Positions 22,987 to 32,146 of a stretch of 34,832 nucleotides of DNA are shown piece after piece; position 1 is the first letter of the stretch; each line of letters opens with the position of its first letter. Under the pieces are notes generated by a model. The model was not told where the DNA came from and searched no databases. It saw nothing but the letters and a program-made list of their open reading frames with translations. Origin of the DNA: Butyrivibrio sp. AC2005 (GTDB lineage: Bacteria; Bacillota; Clostridia; Lachnospirales; Lachnospiraceae); assembly GCF_000424145.1 (NCBI RefSeq), contig NZ_AUJI01000048.1, positions 1 through 34,832 of the forward strand, given 5' to 3'. Position numbers and translations under genes: made by a program.

Positions 22987-25860
22987 ATGAGACCAATTAA
23001 ACAGAATAATTCGATGAGAGAGCTTTTGAAAAAGCTTAAGAGACATGACACCCTTGTGCTTGCAGCGGGTGTGGTAGCAGCGACAATAGTTTGCGGAGCA
23101 TTCGTCTACGTGACTACTCCGGCTATCAGCGCTGATGCAGCACAGCAGGAGGTTCGAAAGGATTCGCTGGGAGTACAGAAAAAAGCGAGCACTCAGCTTA
23201 ATGAAATACAGGAATACCTTGAAAAACTTGATGAGGTAGTGACAAGCAGTCAGGAGCTTGTAAAGGATATTCAGACTGTTCAGAACGAGCAGAAGGAACT
23301 GACGGAGAAGGCACTTTTGGAGGAGAAGACTCTTTCAACGGAAAAGACCAATAACAAAAGTGATAGTACCGTTACAAATAACAGCAAGGTTGTAGAGAAG
23401 ATAAACGGCCTTGATAAGGAACTTGAGTCAATTCATTCCGAGATTGCATCCACCGGTGAACAGGTTAAGAAGCTTGGCGAAAGCATGAAAAATGGCGGAA
23501 GTGAAGACTCCAATAAAGATAAAGAGAGCTTTGCGCAGATCACAAATGCACTGGGAGACCTGAAAAAGACCTGCGAGAAATCGGGAACAGACATTAACGG
23601 AATTATTGAGACACTTAAGAGTGAGAAAAGTACTCAGACAGAATCTCAGAAGGAAGTCATTAATAACCTTGAGACAATCGTTAAGTCACTTGAGAAGGTC
23701 GGCACAAGTGAGAATCTTACAAAGCTTGAAAACAACCTTAAGGAGACTCAGGCATCATATGTCAGCATGCTTAATGAAGTAGAAAAGAGCATAAATAAGA
23801 CTACAGATAATGTAAAAAAGGTAAAGGAACATGTTGGCAAGGTCGGCGAGAACGTTAAGGAAGTTGAGAACGGAGTAAATAAAGTCAGCGAAAATGTTCA
23901 GAGTGTAGAGAACGGAGTAAATAAAGTCGGCGAGGATGTCAAGAGCGTCGGTGAGGATGTTCATAGCGTTGGAGATGGAGTGAATGAAGTCGGAGAGAAC
24001 GTTAAGAGCGTTGGTGAGGATGTTCATAGCGTTGGAGATGGAGTAAATGAAGTCGGCGAGAATGTCAAGAGCGTAGGCGAAGATGTTCATAGCGTTGGAG
24101 ATGGAGTGAATGAAGTCGGAGAGAACGTCAAGAGCGTCGGTGAAAATGTTCAGAGCGTAGAGGACGGAGTAAGCAAAGTCGGCGAGAATGTTCAGAACGT
24201 AGAGGACGGAGTAAGCAAAGTCAGTGAGGATGTCCATAATGTAGGCGATGGAGTAAATGAAGTTGGTGAGGATGTTCATAGCGTTGGTGAAGATGTCCAG
24301 AGCGTAGGCGAGGATGTAAGTGAAGTCGGAGAAAATGTTGAGAGCACCCTCAATGGAGTAAATGAAGTCAGAAAGGCTCAGGAAAGCTCCAAGGACAAAC
24401 TCAATGGAATTGATAATAATATTAATTCAGTAAACACCGGTGTGGGTAGTCTTAAAACCAGCATCAGCTCAATCAACAGCAAGATCGATGCAAATACCAA
24501 GAAGATAAATGACATTGCTGACAAGGTAAACTCGGTTTTTCAATGTTCGGACAGTAATCGTAAGAAACTAGCATCCATACTGTCCGATCTGTGTGGCTAT
24601 AAGGCCACAAAGGATGCCACATTTGATGAGCTTATTGAGGCTGTAAAGCTCATACCTGCACATGTAATAAATTCTAAGAAGGTTACATATCAGTATCACA
24701 AGCATACAGATGGTAAAAACAATATTTCTGCTGAGACCTGTGATCATAGAGGTGGGTGTTTCACTATTGCGGTAACACATGTTCATACACAGAACTGCTA
24801 CCGCGATGAGAGTGTCTATGTATATACTCCGCAGTTTGAACAGCTTCATAATAATACTTCAAGCATGGGCAGGAGAGAAACTTTCAGATGTGTGATATGT
24901 AACAAAGGACTGACGGATAGCGAATATAAAAAACATACACATAGGACCACATCTCTTGATGAAGCAAAAGGTGGACGGGAATATACTGTGGAGACAACCT
25001 ACCAGAGACTTGCCTGCACGAAAAATTCAGGCACTGTAGATTATTACGCACCAGGGTGCGGCTACAAGAATGGTTCCATGGAAAAGGCAATTATAGATTT
25101 TCCTAAGCATTATACCAATCCTAATCTGATTAAAACATCTAAGATGGCAACATTTAAGGGACTTAATATAAAAGAGGAAATTTTCCTGTTTGATGAAAAT
25201 GAAGATGCGGTTTTGTTTGATGAAAATTACCCCGAAGATGATATTTCAGATGAGACATTATTCGAATTCAAAATAGCGGATGAAACTGTACCTGAAGAAG
25301 CCGGTTCAAATGAAAACGGGGCTGAAGATAATAAATCAGGTGAAAATGCTACCTCTGAGGATGTGCAGAATGATAATTCACAGTCAAATACACAGGATGG
25401 AAATGCAGAGAGCGGAAATACACAGAATGAAAATGCGCAGAATAATGGTGAAAACCAGGGCGCTTCGGATACTTCAAATGGAGGCGCTGGAAATGAAGAC
25501 GCTTCAAATACAGGTACTTCAAGTGCAGACTCTACGGAAAGTGAGCAGACAAATACAGAAGCAGCTACTAATATAAGCAATCAGGAGAATTCCGGAGAAA
25601 CGACGGCCGATAACGCAAAAGTAAATAGTGAAGGAAATACTCAGCAGAACTCAGACCAAAGTACAGAGCAGAATACAGACCAAGGTACTGAACAGACTGC
25701 AGCGCAGGATTCAGACAGGAATGAAGAGCATAATGAGGAAAGTGCCGGTGAAAACAATACCGTTAACAGTGAAAATGCAAACGGAGAGACTGGTGGAAAT
25801 ACAGATGCTGCCAACACCAACGGGGCGTCTGCCTCAAATGACGGTAATAGCGAAGGCTAA
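22987..25860 (+). CDS. Large coiled-coil surface protein with His/Cys domain and acidic tail
   Basis: 957 residues. After a basic start there is one hydrophobic segment (about 25-45, LVLAAGVVAATIVCGAFVYV) that is either a membrane anchor or a signal peptide (possible cleavage at ADA-AQ). Residues 50-285 are a polar coiled coil. Residues 286-461 are near-perfect heptads of the form VGENVKS, VGEDVHS, VGDGVNE. A further coiled coil follows, then a His/Cys-rich domain at about 575-705 (TYQYHKHTDGKNN, THVHTQNCYRDE, FRCVICNKGL, GCGYKNG) that probably binds metal. The last 240 residues are acidic and rich in Asn, Glu, Ser and Thr. There is no LPxTG signal. It should form a long stalk at the cell surface. 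A fragment of a paralogue lies at 12345-12815. Confidence 0.85.
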   Translation: MRPIKQNNSMRELLKKLKRHDTLVLAAGVVAATIVCGAFVYVTTPAISADAAQQEVRKDSLGVQKKASTQLNEIQEYLEKLDEVVTSSQELVKDIQTVQNEQKELTEKALLEEKTLSTEKTNNKSDSTVTNNSKVVEKINGLDKELESIHSEIASTGEQVKKLGESMKNGGSEDSNKDKESFAQITNALGDLKKTCEKSGTDINGIIETLKSEKSTQTESQKEVINNLETIVKSLEKVGTSENLTKLENNLKETQASYVSMLNEVEKSINKTTDNVKKVKEHVGKVGENVKEVENGVNKVSENVQSVENGVNKVGEDVKSVGEDVHSVGDGVNEVGENVKSVGEDVHSVGDGVNEVGENVKSVGEDVHSVGDGVNEVGENVKSVGENVQSVEDGVSKVGENVQNVEDGVSKVSEDVHNVGDGVNEVGEDVHSVGEDVQSVGEDVSEVGENVESTLNGVNEVRKAQESSKDKLNGIDNNINSVNTGVGSLKTSISSINSKIDANTKKINDIADKVNSVFQCSDSNRKKLASILSDLCGYKATKDATFDELIEAVKLIPAHVINSKKVTYQYHKHTDGKNNISAETCDHRGGCFTIAVTHVHTQNCYRDESVYVYTPQFEQLHNNTSSMGRRETFRCVICNKGLTDSEYKKHTHRTTSLDEAKGGREYTVETTYQRLACTKNSGTVDYYAPGCGYKNGSMEKAIIDFPKHYTNPNLIKTSKMATFKGLNIKEEIFLFDENEDAVLFDENYPEDDISDETLFEFKIADETVPEEAGSNENGAEDNKSGENATSEDVQNDNSQSNTQDGNAESGNTQNENAQNNGENQGASDTSNGGAGNEDASNTGTSSADSTESEQTNTEAATNISNQENSGETTADNAKVNSEGNTQQNSDQSTEQNTDQGTEQTAAQDSDRNEEHNEESAGENNTVNSENANGETGGNTDAANTNGASASNDGNSEG
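23842..24369 (+). repeat. In-frame tandem repeats coding for Val heptads
   Basis: Units of 42 and 63 bases (two or three heptads) repeat with high similarity; the best-kept unit reads GEDVHSVGDGVNEV at protein level. Val occupies the first and fifth position of each heptad. The copies differ mainly at third codon positions, so selection acts on the protein. Confidence 0.85.
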
Positions 25861-25869
25861 CACGTTTTC

Positions 25870-25898
25870 TTGACGTAATTGTACTCTGGCGATAAAAT
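25870..25898 (+). promoter_or_regulatory. Sigma-A promoter of the first CobW-type gene
   Basis: TTGACG (25870-25875), 17 bases, TAAAAT (25893-25898). Downstream, an imperfect AT-rich palindrome (25917-25939, AATAGTATA-GAATA-TATAGTATT) lies where an operator could act. It does not match the Zur or Fur box I know. Confidence 0.6.
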
Positions 25899-25978
25899 AT
25901 GCGTTGATGACTACTTAATAGTATAGAATATATAGTATTGAATGAAGACCATATTATAAAGAACGGAGAGTGATAGAA

Positions 25979-27256
25979 ATGACTAAAATTGATATTATAT
26001 CCGGTTTCCTTGGAGCTGGAAAAACAACGCTTATTAAAAAGCTTTTGAAGGAAGCTCTTGCAGGAACCAAGACTGTACTTATAGAAAATGAGTTTGGTGA
26101 GATCGGTATTGACGGTGGATTCCTTAAGGAGTCAGGAATTGACATCAGAGAGATGAATTCAGGTTGTATCTGCTGTTCACTTGTTGGAGATTTTGGTACA
26201 TCTCTTAAGGAAGTTATGGATACCTATGCACCTGAGAGAATTCTCATTGAGCCCTCGGGTGTAGGCAAGCTTTCTGATGTTATGAGAGCTATTCAGAATG
26301 TTGCTGATGAGAGTGAAAACCTTACAATGAACAGCGCAGTTACAGTTGTTGATGTAAGCAAGGCAAAGATCTACATCAAGAATTTCGGTGAGTTTTTCAC
26401 AAATCAGATTGAAAATGCCGGAACAATTCTTCTTACAAGAACAGATAAGGCTGATGCAGCTAAAATCGAGAAGGCAGTGGAGCTTATCAGGGAGCACAAT
26501 CCCAAGGCTACAATCATTACAACTCCTCTCGCAGAGCTTTCAGGAAAAGAGGTTCTTGATACCTTTGAAGGCAACCACGATCTTGAGGCAGAGCTTTTGA
26601 AGGAAGTTCTTGCAACGAAGGCTGATGAGCACCATCATCATCATGATCATGGCTCAGAGAAGTTTACTGATGAGGAAGGCGTTACAGTTTACAGAGCTCA
26701 CAAGCATGATCACGACCATGATGAACACGACCACGATCATGAGGAACATGAGCATCATCACGACCACGATCATGACGAGCATGAGCATCATCACGACCAC
26801 GATCATGACGAGCATGAGCATCATCACGACCACGATCACGACGAGCATGAGCACCATCATGACCACGACCACGACGAACATGAGCATCATCATGACCACG
26901 ATCACGACGAGCATGAGCATCATCATGACCACGATCACGACGAACATGAGCATCATCATCACCACCACGATGCTGATGATATCTTTACCAGCTGGGGCAT
27001 GGAGACTCCTGCCAAGTACAGTAAGGCAGAGATAGAGGCTATGCTTGGAAGACTTGAGGAAGAGGAGAACTTCGGTATCGTCCTCAGAGCTAAGGGTATG
27101 GTTCCAGATGAAAATGGCGGCTGGATTGAATTTGATTATGTTCCCGGAGAGCCTGTAGTAAGAGAAGGTTCTGCTGATGTAACAGGTAAATTCTGTGTAA
27201 TCGGTGCCGAGCTTAATCAGGATAATCTTGAGAAGCTGTTTAGACGTAAGCTTTAA
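25979..27256 (+). CDS. CobW/YciC-type GTPase with long His-rich metal-binding repeat
   Basis: 425 residues from ATG 25979. A GTG at 25970 lies inside the ribosome site GGAGAG and is rejected. G3E-family metallochaperone GTPase: Walker A at IISGFLGAGKTTLIKK, EFGEIGIDGGFL, the metal-binding CxCC motif in MNSGCICCSLVGDF, and a guanine-specificity motif in LLTRTDKAD. Between the GTPase core and the C-terminal CobW domain lie more than 100 residues of His, Asp and Glu, including six copies of an 11-residue unit DEHEHHHDHDH. The C-terminal domain is intact (MLGRLEEEENFGIVLRAKGM). It probably handles zinc or a similar metal, with the His tract as sink or transfer site. It ends in its own terminator. 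Confidence 0.92.
   Translation: MTKIDIISGFLGAGKTTLIKKLLKEALAGTKTVLIENEFGEIGIDGGFLKESGIDIREMNSGCICCSLVGDFGTSLKEVMDTYAPERILIEPSGVGKLSDVMRAIQNVADESENLTMNSAVTVVDVSKAKIYIKNFGEFFTNQIENAGTILLTRTDKADAAKIEKAVELIREHNPKATIITTPLAELSGKEVLDTFEGNHDLEAELLKEVLATKADEHHHHHDHGSEKFTDEEGVTVYRAHKHDHDHDEHDHDHEEHEHHHDHDHDEHEHHHDHDHDEHEHHHDHDHDEHEHHHDHDHDEHEHHHDHDHDEHEHHHDHDHDEHEHHHHHHDADDIFTSWGMETPAKYSKAEIEAMLGRLEEEENFGIVLRAKGMVPDENGGWIEFDYVPGEPVVREGSADVTGKFCVIGAELNQDNLEKLFRRKL
26731..26961 (+). repeat. 33-bp tandem repeat coding for DEHEHHHDHDH units
   Basis: About six to seven copies of a 33-base unit (GACGAGCATGAGCATCATCA, then CGACCACGATCAT), differing by silent changes such as CAT/CAC and GAG/GAA. It lies in frame inside the CobW-type gene and could vary in copy number between strains. 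Confidence 0.85.
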
Positions 27257-27263
27257 AACAATA

Positions 27264-27300
27264 GGTGGGGGCAAAAATCGTTTTGCTCCCATCATTTTTT
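27264..27300 (+). terminator. Rho-independent terminator between the two CobW-type genes
   Basis: GGTGGGGGCAAAA (27264-27276) pairs with TTTTGCTCCCATC (27281-27293) with two G-T pairs around ATCG, followed by ATTTTTT. Confidence 0.85.
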
Positions 27301-27362
27301 CATGTTAGATTATTACTTATAGTCGATTTGAGCTGAAATATGTGTCATGGAGCAGTTTTTAT

Positions 27363-28331
27363 ATGTTTGGAAGGAAGAAAGAAAAGAAGATGAAACCGGT
27401 ATATGTAATTAATGGATTTTTAGATAGTGGTAAGACAGATTTTTTCAAGTATACTCTGGCTCAGCCCTATTTTAAAACAAAGGGACAGACACTCCTTATT
27501 GTCTGTGAGGAAGGCGAGAATGAGTATGATGAAAAGCTCCTTACTGCTACAAATACAATCCTTGAGACAATAGAGGATGAGGAGGATTTTACTCCTGCCA
27601 CTATGATGGCACTTGAGGCAAAATATGACCCGGAGAGAGTGCTTATCGAGTATAACGGTATGTGGAATTTTAAGAATTTCCGCCTGCCTAAGGCATGGAG
27701 ACTGGAGCAGCAGATTACAATCATTGATGCTTCCAGCTTTGAACTGTACTTTACAAATATGAAGTCCCTTCTTTCAGAGCAGCTTAGAAATTCAGAGCTT
27801 ATTCTGTTCAACAGATGTGATGGAATAGAGGATCTGGCTACCTATAAGAGAAATGTTAAGGCAATTAACCAGAAAGCAGATATCATATTTGAGGATATGA
27901 ACGGAGAGGTTGATGTGACCCTTGATGAGGATCTTCCTTTTGACCTTAACCAGGATCCTATTGAGCTTAACAACTTTGGATATGGCATGTTCTATCTTGA
28001 TGCGCTTGAGCATGTTGACAGGTATGACGGCAAGAAGGTAAGATTTACTGCCATGGTAGCCAAGCCCTTTGACATGGCTGATAACGCTTTTGTTCCCGGC
28101 AGAATGGCTATGACCTGCTGCGCAGAGGATATGCAGTTTTTGGGCTTTAAGTGTGAGTATGAAAAAGCGTCCGAGCTTAAAGAAAAAGAGTGGATCAAGG
28201 TTACTGCAGAAGTCAGGAAGGCACTTGTTCCAGAATATCAGGGCGTAGGACCTCTTCTCAATGTGATTGAGCTTGAGCACGTTTCAGAACCTGCTAACCC
28301 TGTAATTGATTTTTCCAATCCGGAAGTGTGA
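27363..28331 (+). CDS. CobW-like GTPase fused to a YcgQ/DUF1980-like domain
   Basis: 322 residues from ATG 27363, which has GGAG 10 bases upstream. An ATG at 27390 (MKPVYVINGFLDSGKTDF) would match the usual family start, and a GTG at 27342 has no ribosome site. The N-terminal 200 residues are a G3E-like GTPase with P-loop NGFLDSGKT and LILFNRCDG, but the CxCC metal motif of CobW proteins is absent. The last 110 residues (VRFTAMVAKPFDM, FVPGRMAMTCCAEDMQFLGF, WIKVTAEVRKALV) resemble the extracytoplasmic C-terminal domain of YcgQ/TIGR03943 proteins, including the CC pair. The partner YcgR-type permease is not in the window. It is probably part of metal handling with the preceding gene. Confidence 0.82.
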   Translation: MFGRKKEKKMKPVYVINGFLDSGKTDFFKYTLAQPYFKTKGQTLLIVCEEGENEYDEKLLTATNTILETIEDEEDFTPATMMALEAKYDPERVLIEYNGMWNFKNFRLPKAWRLEQQITIIDASSFELYFTNMKSLLSEQLRNSELILFNRCDGIEDLATYKRNVKAINQKADIIFEDMNGEVDVTLDEDLPFDLNQDPIELNNFGYGMFYLDALEHVDRYDGKKVRFTAMVAKPFDMADNAFVPGRMAMTCCAEDMQFLGFKCEYEKASELKEKEWIKVTAEVRKALVPEYQGVGPLLNVIELEHVSEPANPVIDFSNPEV

Positions 28332-28341
28332 TGAGGGCAAA

Positions 28342-28383
28342 AAAATACCTCAGATATCGGTGAGAAGATATCTGAGGTATTTT
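28342..28383. terminator. Bidirectional terminator between convergent genes
   Basis: A 17-base perfect inverted repeat (28342-28358 and 28367-28383) around GGTGAGAA, with A-run and T-run at the outer ends. It serves both the GTPase gene (plus) and rpsT (minus). Confidence 0.92.
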
Positions 28384-28402
28384 AATTGTATATTTATTTA
28401 TC

Positions 28403-28666
28403 TTACTGAATCTTGTTAACAGCCTGAGCAAGACGTGAAACTTTTCTAGAAGCTGTGTTCTTCTTGAATACGCCCTTTGACTCAGCCTTGTCGATTGCTG
28501 ATGTAGCAGCAAGAAGTGCCTTAGCAGCCTCTTCCTTGTTGCCAGCCTCGATTGCTGTTCTAACCTTCTTGATTGCTGTCTTAACGCCAGACTTTACAGC
28601 CTGATTTCTAGCAGCCTTCTTCTGATTTGTAAGAATTCTCTTCTTTGCAGACTTGATATTAGCCAT
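28403..28666 (-). CDS. rpsT: 30S ribosomal protein S20
   Basis: 87 residues starting MANIKSAKKRILTNQKKAAR, the typical S20 N-terminus, and ending RKVSRLAQAVNKIQ. The start at 28664-28666 is fixed by GGAGG five to ten bases upstream; an in-frame ATG at 28676-28678 overlaps that ribosome site and is not the start. S20 binds 16S rRNA early in 30S assembly. It faces lepA across a divergent intergenic region of 291 bases (28667-28957) in which I see AT-rich leader sequence but no certain promoter. The rpsT/lepA divergent or adjacent arrangement is common in Firmicutes. Confidence 0.97.
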   Translation of the reverse strand: MANIKSAKKRILTNQKKAARNQAVKSGVKTAIKKVRTAIEAGNKEEAAKALLAATSAIDKAESKGVFKKNTASRKVSRLAQAVNKIQ

Positions 28667-28957
28667 AACTTCCTCCATAAATATTACTAAAAGATTGAAT
28701 TGTCATCTAAGTTATATGGCTATGAAACCGGACACGGACAGTCAATGCCACATACACCATAATATTTTATACATTTGCCTTTCCGATGTCAAGGGATTTA
28801 ACAAAAATGCTTTCCACAAGTTGATGCCACTGACTAGCTTTACAAACTCAGATAGTAAAAACAAGGTGTGAAAAATATGGCGGTTATGGTATCATTATTC
28901 AAGGTTTGCCATATTGGCAATGGTTTTAAGAATTATCAGAATGGAATTTGGAGTAAC

Positions 28958-30775
28958 ATGGCAGAATTTGATCAGAGTAAAATTAGGAATTTTTGCATAG
29001 TGGCACACATCGATCACGGTAAATCAACACTTGCCGATCGTATGATTGAGACTACAGGTGTCCTGACCAGCAGAGAGATGCAGAATCAGGTGCTGGACAA
29101 CATGGATATTGAGCGTGAGAGAGGAATCACCATCAAGTCTCAGGCTGTACGTATGATATATAAGGCGAAGGATGGCGAGGAGTATGTTTTTAACATGATA
29201 GATACTCCCGGTCACGTGGACTTTGGATATGAGGTTTCAAGAAGTCTTGCAGCCTGTGATGGCGCGATTCTTGTTGTTGACGCGACTCAGGGTGTTGAGG
29301 CTCAGACTCTTGCGAATGTTTATCTGGCCCTTGACCATGATTTGGATGTTTTTCCTGTAATAAACAAGATTGATCTTCCCAGTGCAAGACCTGATGAGGT
29401 TAAGGAAGAGATAGAGGATGTTATTGGTATTGAAGCCCACGATGCGCCGCTTGTTTCAGCTAAGCTTGGAACAGGAATTGAGGATGTGCTCGAGTCAGTA
29501 GTTCACAGAATTCCTGCACCTACAGGTGATGCCGGTGCACCGCTTAAGGCACTGATTTTTGATTCAGTATATGATTCATACCGCGGAGTCATCGTATTTG
29601 TCCGTGTCAGAGATGGTGTTCTGAAAAAGGGAATGACAGCAAAGTGTATGGCGTCAGGAGCTTCCTGGGAGGTTGTTGAGGTAGGCTATTTTGGTCCCGG
29701 ACAGTTTATTCCCTGTGATGAACTTGCTGCAGGCAGTGTTGGGTATTTCACTGCTTCCATCAAGAATATTCAGGATGCACGTGTTGGTGATACTGTTACA
29801 AATGCAGCAAATCCCTGTGATGAGGCGCTTCCCGGATATAAGAAGGTAATGCCAATGGTATACTGCGGACTTTATCCTGCAGATACAGCAAAGTATCCCG
29901 AGCTTCGTGATGCTCTTGAAAAATTGCAGCTAAATGATGCCTCTCTTTTCTATGAACCTGAGACATCACAGGCGCTTGGTTTTGGTTTCCGTGCAGGTTT
30001 CCTTGGACTTTTACATCTTGAAGTAATCCAGGAGAGACTTGAGAGAGAGTATAATCTGGATCTTGTTACAACCGCACCCAGCGTTGTTTACAAGATTCAT
30101 AAGACAGACGGCACTGTGTTTGATTTGACAAATCCTTCCAATCTGCCGGACCCTGCAGAAATTGATTACATGGAGGAGCCTATTGTAAATGGTGAGATCA
30201 TGGTTACAACAGACTATGTGGGATCAATCATGCAGCTTTGTCAGGAGAGGCGAGGCAAGTACATAAGTACGGAATATATTGAGGCTACCAGAGCGGTTCT
30301 TAAGTATGAGCTCCCGCTTAATGAGATTATCTATGACTTCTTTGATGCATTAAAATCAAGATCAAGGGGTTATGCTTCCTTTGACTATGAGATAAAAGGC
30401 TATGAACAGTCAGAGCTTGTTAAGCTTGATATATTGATCAACCATGAACAGGTCGATGCACTCTCATTTATAGTTCATAAGGATGGTGCTTACGATCGCG
30501 GTCGCAAGATGTGTGAGAAGCTTAAGGGTGAAATTCCGAGACATCTGTTTGAGATTCCGATTCAGGCAGCAATCGGAGGAAAGGTAATCGCCCGCGAGAC
30601 CGTTAAGGCAATGCGTAAGGACGTACTTGCGAAGTGCTATGGTGGTGACATCAGCCGTAAGAGAAAGCTTCTTGAAAAACAGAAGGAAGGAAAAAAGAAG
30701 ATGCGCCAGATCGGTAGCGTAGAGATTCCTCAGCAGGCATTTCTTAGCGTGCTTAAGCTTGACGAGGGAAATTGA
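28958..30775 (+). CDS. lepA: Elongation factor 4 (back-translocase)
   Basis: 605 residues from ATG 28958, with GGAG just upstream. The frame opens 30 codons earlier, but that stretch has no family similarity. The GTPase domain has [13 protein letters not shown] (G1), [10 protein letters not shown] (switch I), [16 protein letters not shown] (G3) and [10 protein letters not shown] (G4). LepA-specific features are present, including the C-terminal [20 protein letters not shown] and [22 protein letters not shown]4 acts on stalled ribosomes, promoting back-translocation or subunit biogenesis. It has the usual length. hemW follows, an arrangement widespread in Firmicutes. Confidence 0.97.
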   Translation: MAEFDQSKIRNFCIVAHIDHGKSTLADRMIETTGVLTSREMQNQVLDNMDIERERGITIKSQAVRMIYKAKDGEEYVFNMIDTPGHVDFGYEVSRSLAACDGAILVVDATQGVEAQTLANVYLALDHDLDVFPVINKIDLPSARPDEVKEEIEDVIGIEAHDAPLVSAKLGTGIEDVLESVVHRIPAPTGDAGAPLKALIFDSVYDSYRGVIVFVRVRDGVLKKGMTAKCMASGASWEVVEVGYFGPGQFIPCDELAAGSVGYFTASIKNIQDARVGDTVTNAANPCDEALPGYKKVMPMVYCGLYPADTAKYPELRDALEKLQLNDASLFYEPETSQALGFGFRAGFLGLLHLEVIQERLEREYNLDLVTTAPSVVYKIHKTDGTVFDLTNPSNLPDPAEIDYMEEPIVNGEIMVTTDYVGSIMQLCQERRGKYISTEYIEATRAVLKYELPLNEIIYDFFDALKSRSRGYASFDYEIKGYEQSELVKLDILINHEQVDALSFIVHKDGAYDRGRKMCEKLKGEIPRHLFEIPIQAAIGGKVIARETVKAMRKDVLAKCYGGDISRKRKLLEKQKEGKKKMRQIGSVEIPQQAFLSVLKLDEGN

Positions 30776-30790
30776 TAATAAACTTTGAGG

Positions 30791-30841
30791 TTTATACAGC
30801 TCGGAGAAAGAGAGATACTCTTAATCCGGGCTGTGTTTATA
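30791..30841 (+). promoter_or_regulatory. Hairpin between lepA and hemW
   Basis: TTTATACAGCTCGG (30791-30804) can pair with CCGGGCTGTGTTTATA (30826-30841). The stem ends directly at the hemW ribosome site (AAGGGGAG, 30841-30848), so it could tune translation. There is no T-run, so it is not a terminator. Confidence 0.35.
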
Positions 30842-30853
30842 AGGGGAGAATTC

Positions 30854-32101
30854 ATGAAAACACTGGGGATTTATATTCATATACCATTTTGCATACAGAA
30901 ATGTTTATACTGCGACTTCCTTTCTTTTCCGAAGGGGAGGCAGGAGCAGACACTTTATTTTGATGCTTTGAAAAAAGAAATCGAAACCAGCGCGGAAGAA
31001 TGCAGGGATTATGAGGTGGTGTCAGTTTTCTTCGGAGGCGGAACGCCCACATCAGTGGATCCACAGCACATTGTAGAGATTATGAAAATACTTAAAAAAT
31101 TCTACAACCTTCGTGAAAACGCTGAGATAACAATTGAGTGTAACCCGGGAACTGCTGATGCCACAGCACTAAGAGAATATCATGAAGCCGGCATTAACAG
31201 AATCAGCATTGGGCTGCAGTCTGCAAATGATGAAGAACTAAAACGCCTTGGAAGAATCCATAACCTGCGACAGTTTGAAGAATGCTACAAAAACGCCAGA
31301 GAGGCAGGTTTTGTAAATGTGAATGTAGATCTGATGAGTGCTTTGCCCGGGCAGAGTGTTGAAGACTGGGAGAGGAATCTAAAATATGTTTGCGGGCTTA
31401 ATCCGAAGCCTGAGCATATATCTGCATATAGTCTTATAATTGAGGAAGGGACGCCTTTTTATCAGATATATGAGGGTGAGGCAGCGCAAATTGAAAAAAA
31501 TGGGGTGGTAATTACTGGGGATAACAAGGATGAGTATCCACCACTTCCTGATGAAGACAGTGAGAGGGAGATGTATCACCGAACCGGGGAAATACTTGGG
31601 GCCAATGGCTATCACAGATATGAGATATCGAATTATGCAATGAATTCTGAAGGCGAAGCAGCTAATGTGGGTACAGCCGGGCCTTTAGATGATGATGGTG
31701 GAAAATACGAGTGCCTTCATAATAAGCGCTACTGGCAAGGTGGAGATTACATAGGTTTCGGCCTAGGGGCAGCATCACTTTTTAACGGCGAGCGTTTTCA
31801 TAATACAAGCGATTTCAGGAAATATCTTGAGGCTTCTGGAACGCCTGAAAAACAGGATGCAGAGAGGCTTGATACAGCAGCTCAAATGGAGGAGTTTATG
31901 TTTCTCGGCCTTCGTATGATAAGCGGTGTTTCGGCAGGTGAATTCAAAAATAAATTTGGACAAAGCATAGAAGATGTTTATGGTGAGATATTTGCGGAAC
32001 TGATATCGGAAGACCTTATGGTACGCGAAGGAGATACTATCCGTCTGACTGACAAAGGGCTTGATGTCAGCAATTATTGTATGGCAAAATTCCTTATATG
32101 A
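30854..32101 (+). CDS. hemW: HemW-like radical SAM heme chaperone
   Basis: 415 residues from ATG 30854, with AAGGGGAG ahead of it; a TTG at 30785 extends the frame but is unsupported. The radical SAM cluster motif is CIQKCLYCDF (CxxxCxxC), preceded by LGIYIHIPF, as in HemW and HemN. Other family motifs: FFGGGTPTSVDP, ECNPGTAD, NRISIGLQSANDEELKRLGR, ISAYSLIIEEGTPFY. The C-terminal HemW domain is present (EEFMFLGLRMISGVS). The loop between YEISNYA and CLHNKRYWQGGDYIGFG is about 23 residues longer than I expect, with a Gly/Ala/Asp-rich sequence. HemW was long annotated as oxygen-independent coproporphyrinogen oxidase; the single-gene lepA-hemW context favours the chaperone role. Confidence 0.92.
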   Translation: MKTLGIYIHIPFCIQKCLYCDFLSFPKGRQEQTLYFDALKKEIETSAEECRDYEVVSVFFGGGTPTSVDPQHIVEIMKILKKFYNLRENAEITIECNPGTADATALREYHEAGINRISIGLQSANDEELKRLGRIHNLRQFEECYKNAREAGFVNVNVDLMSALPGQSVEDWERNLKYVCGLNPKPEHISAYSLIIEEGTPFYQIYEGEAAQIEKNGVVITGDNKDEYPPLPDEDSEREMYHRTGEILGANGYHRYEISNYAMNSEGEAANVGTAGPLDDDGGKYECLHNKRYWQGGDYIGFGLGAASLFNGERFHNTSDFRKYLEASGTPEKQDAERLDTAAQMEEFMFLGLRMISGVSAGEFKNKFGQSIEDVYGEIFAELISEDLMVREGDTIRLTDKGLDVSNYCMAKFLI

Positions 32102-32146
32102 ACCGATTGGTAAGATTTTCATAATATATAACTGTGGAGCATGGAA

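Noticed and set aside
23842..24369. Possible CRISPR-like array of regular repeats
   Set aside because: Repeats are in frame inside a coiled-coil gene, vary mainly at third codon positions and have no unique spacers.
26731..26961. 33-base repeats resembling a CRISPR or origin iteron array
   Set aside because: They encode His/Asp/Glu repeats of the CobW-type protein and have no spacers; the long antisense frame here is a by-product of the His codons.
28868..28957. N-terminal extension of LepA
   Set aside because: The 30 extra codons have no similarity to the family, and the ATG at 28958 has its own ribosome site and the usual LepA start.
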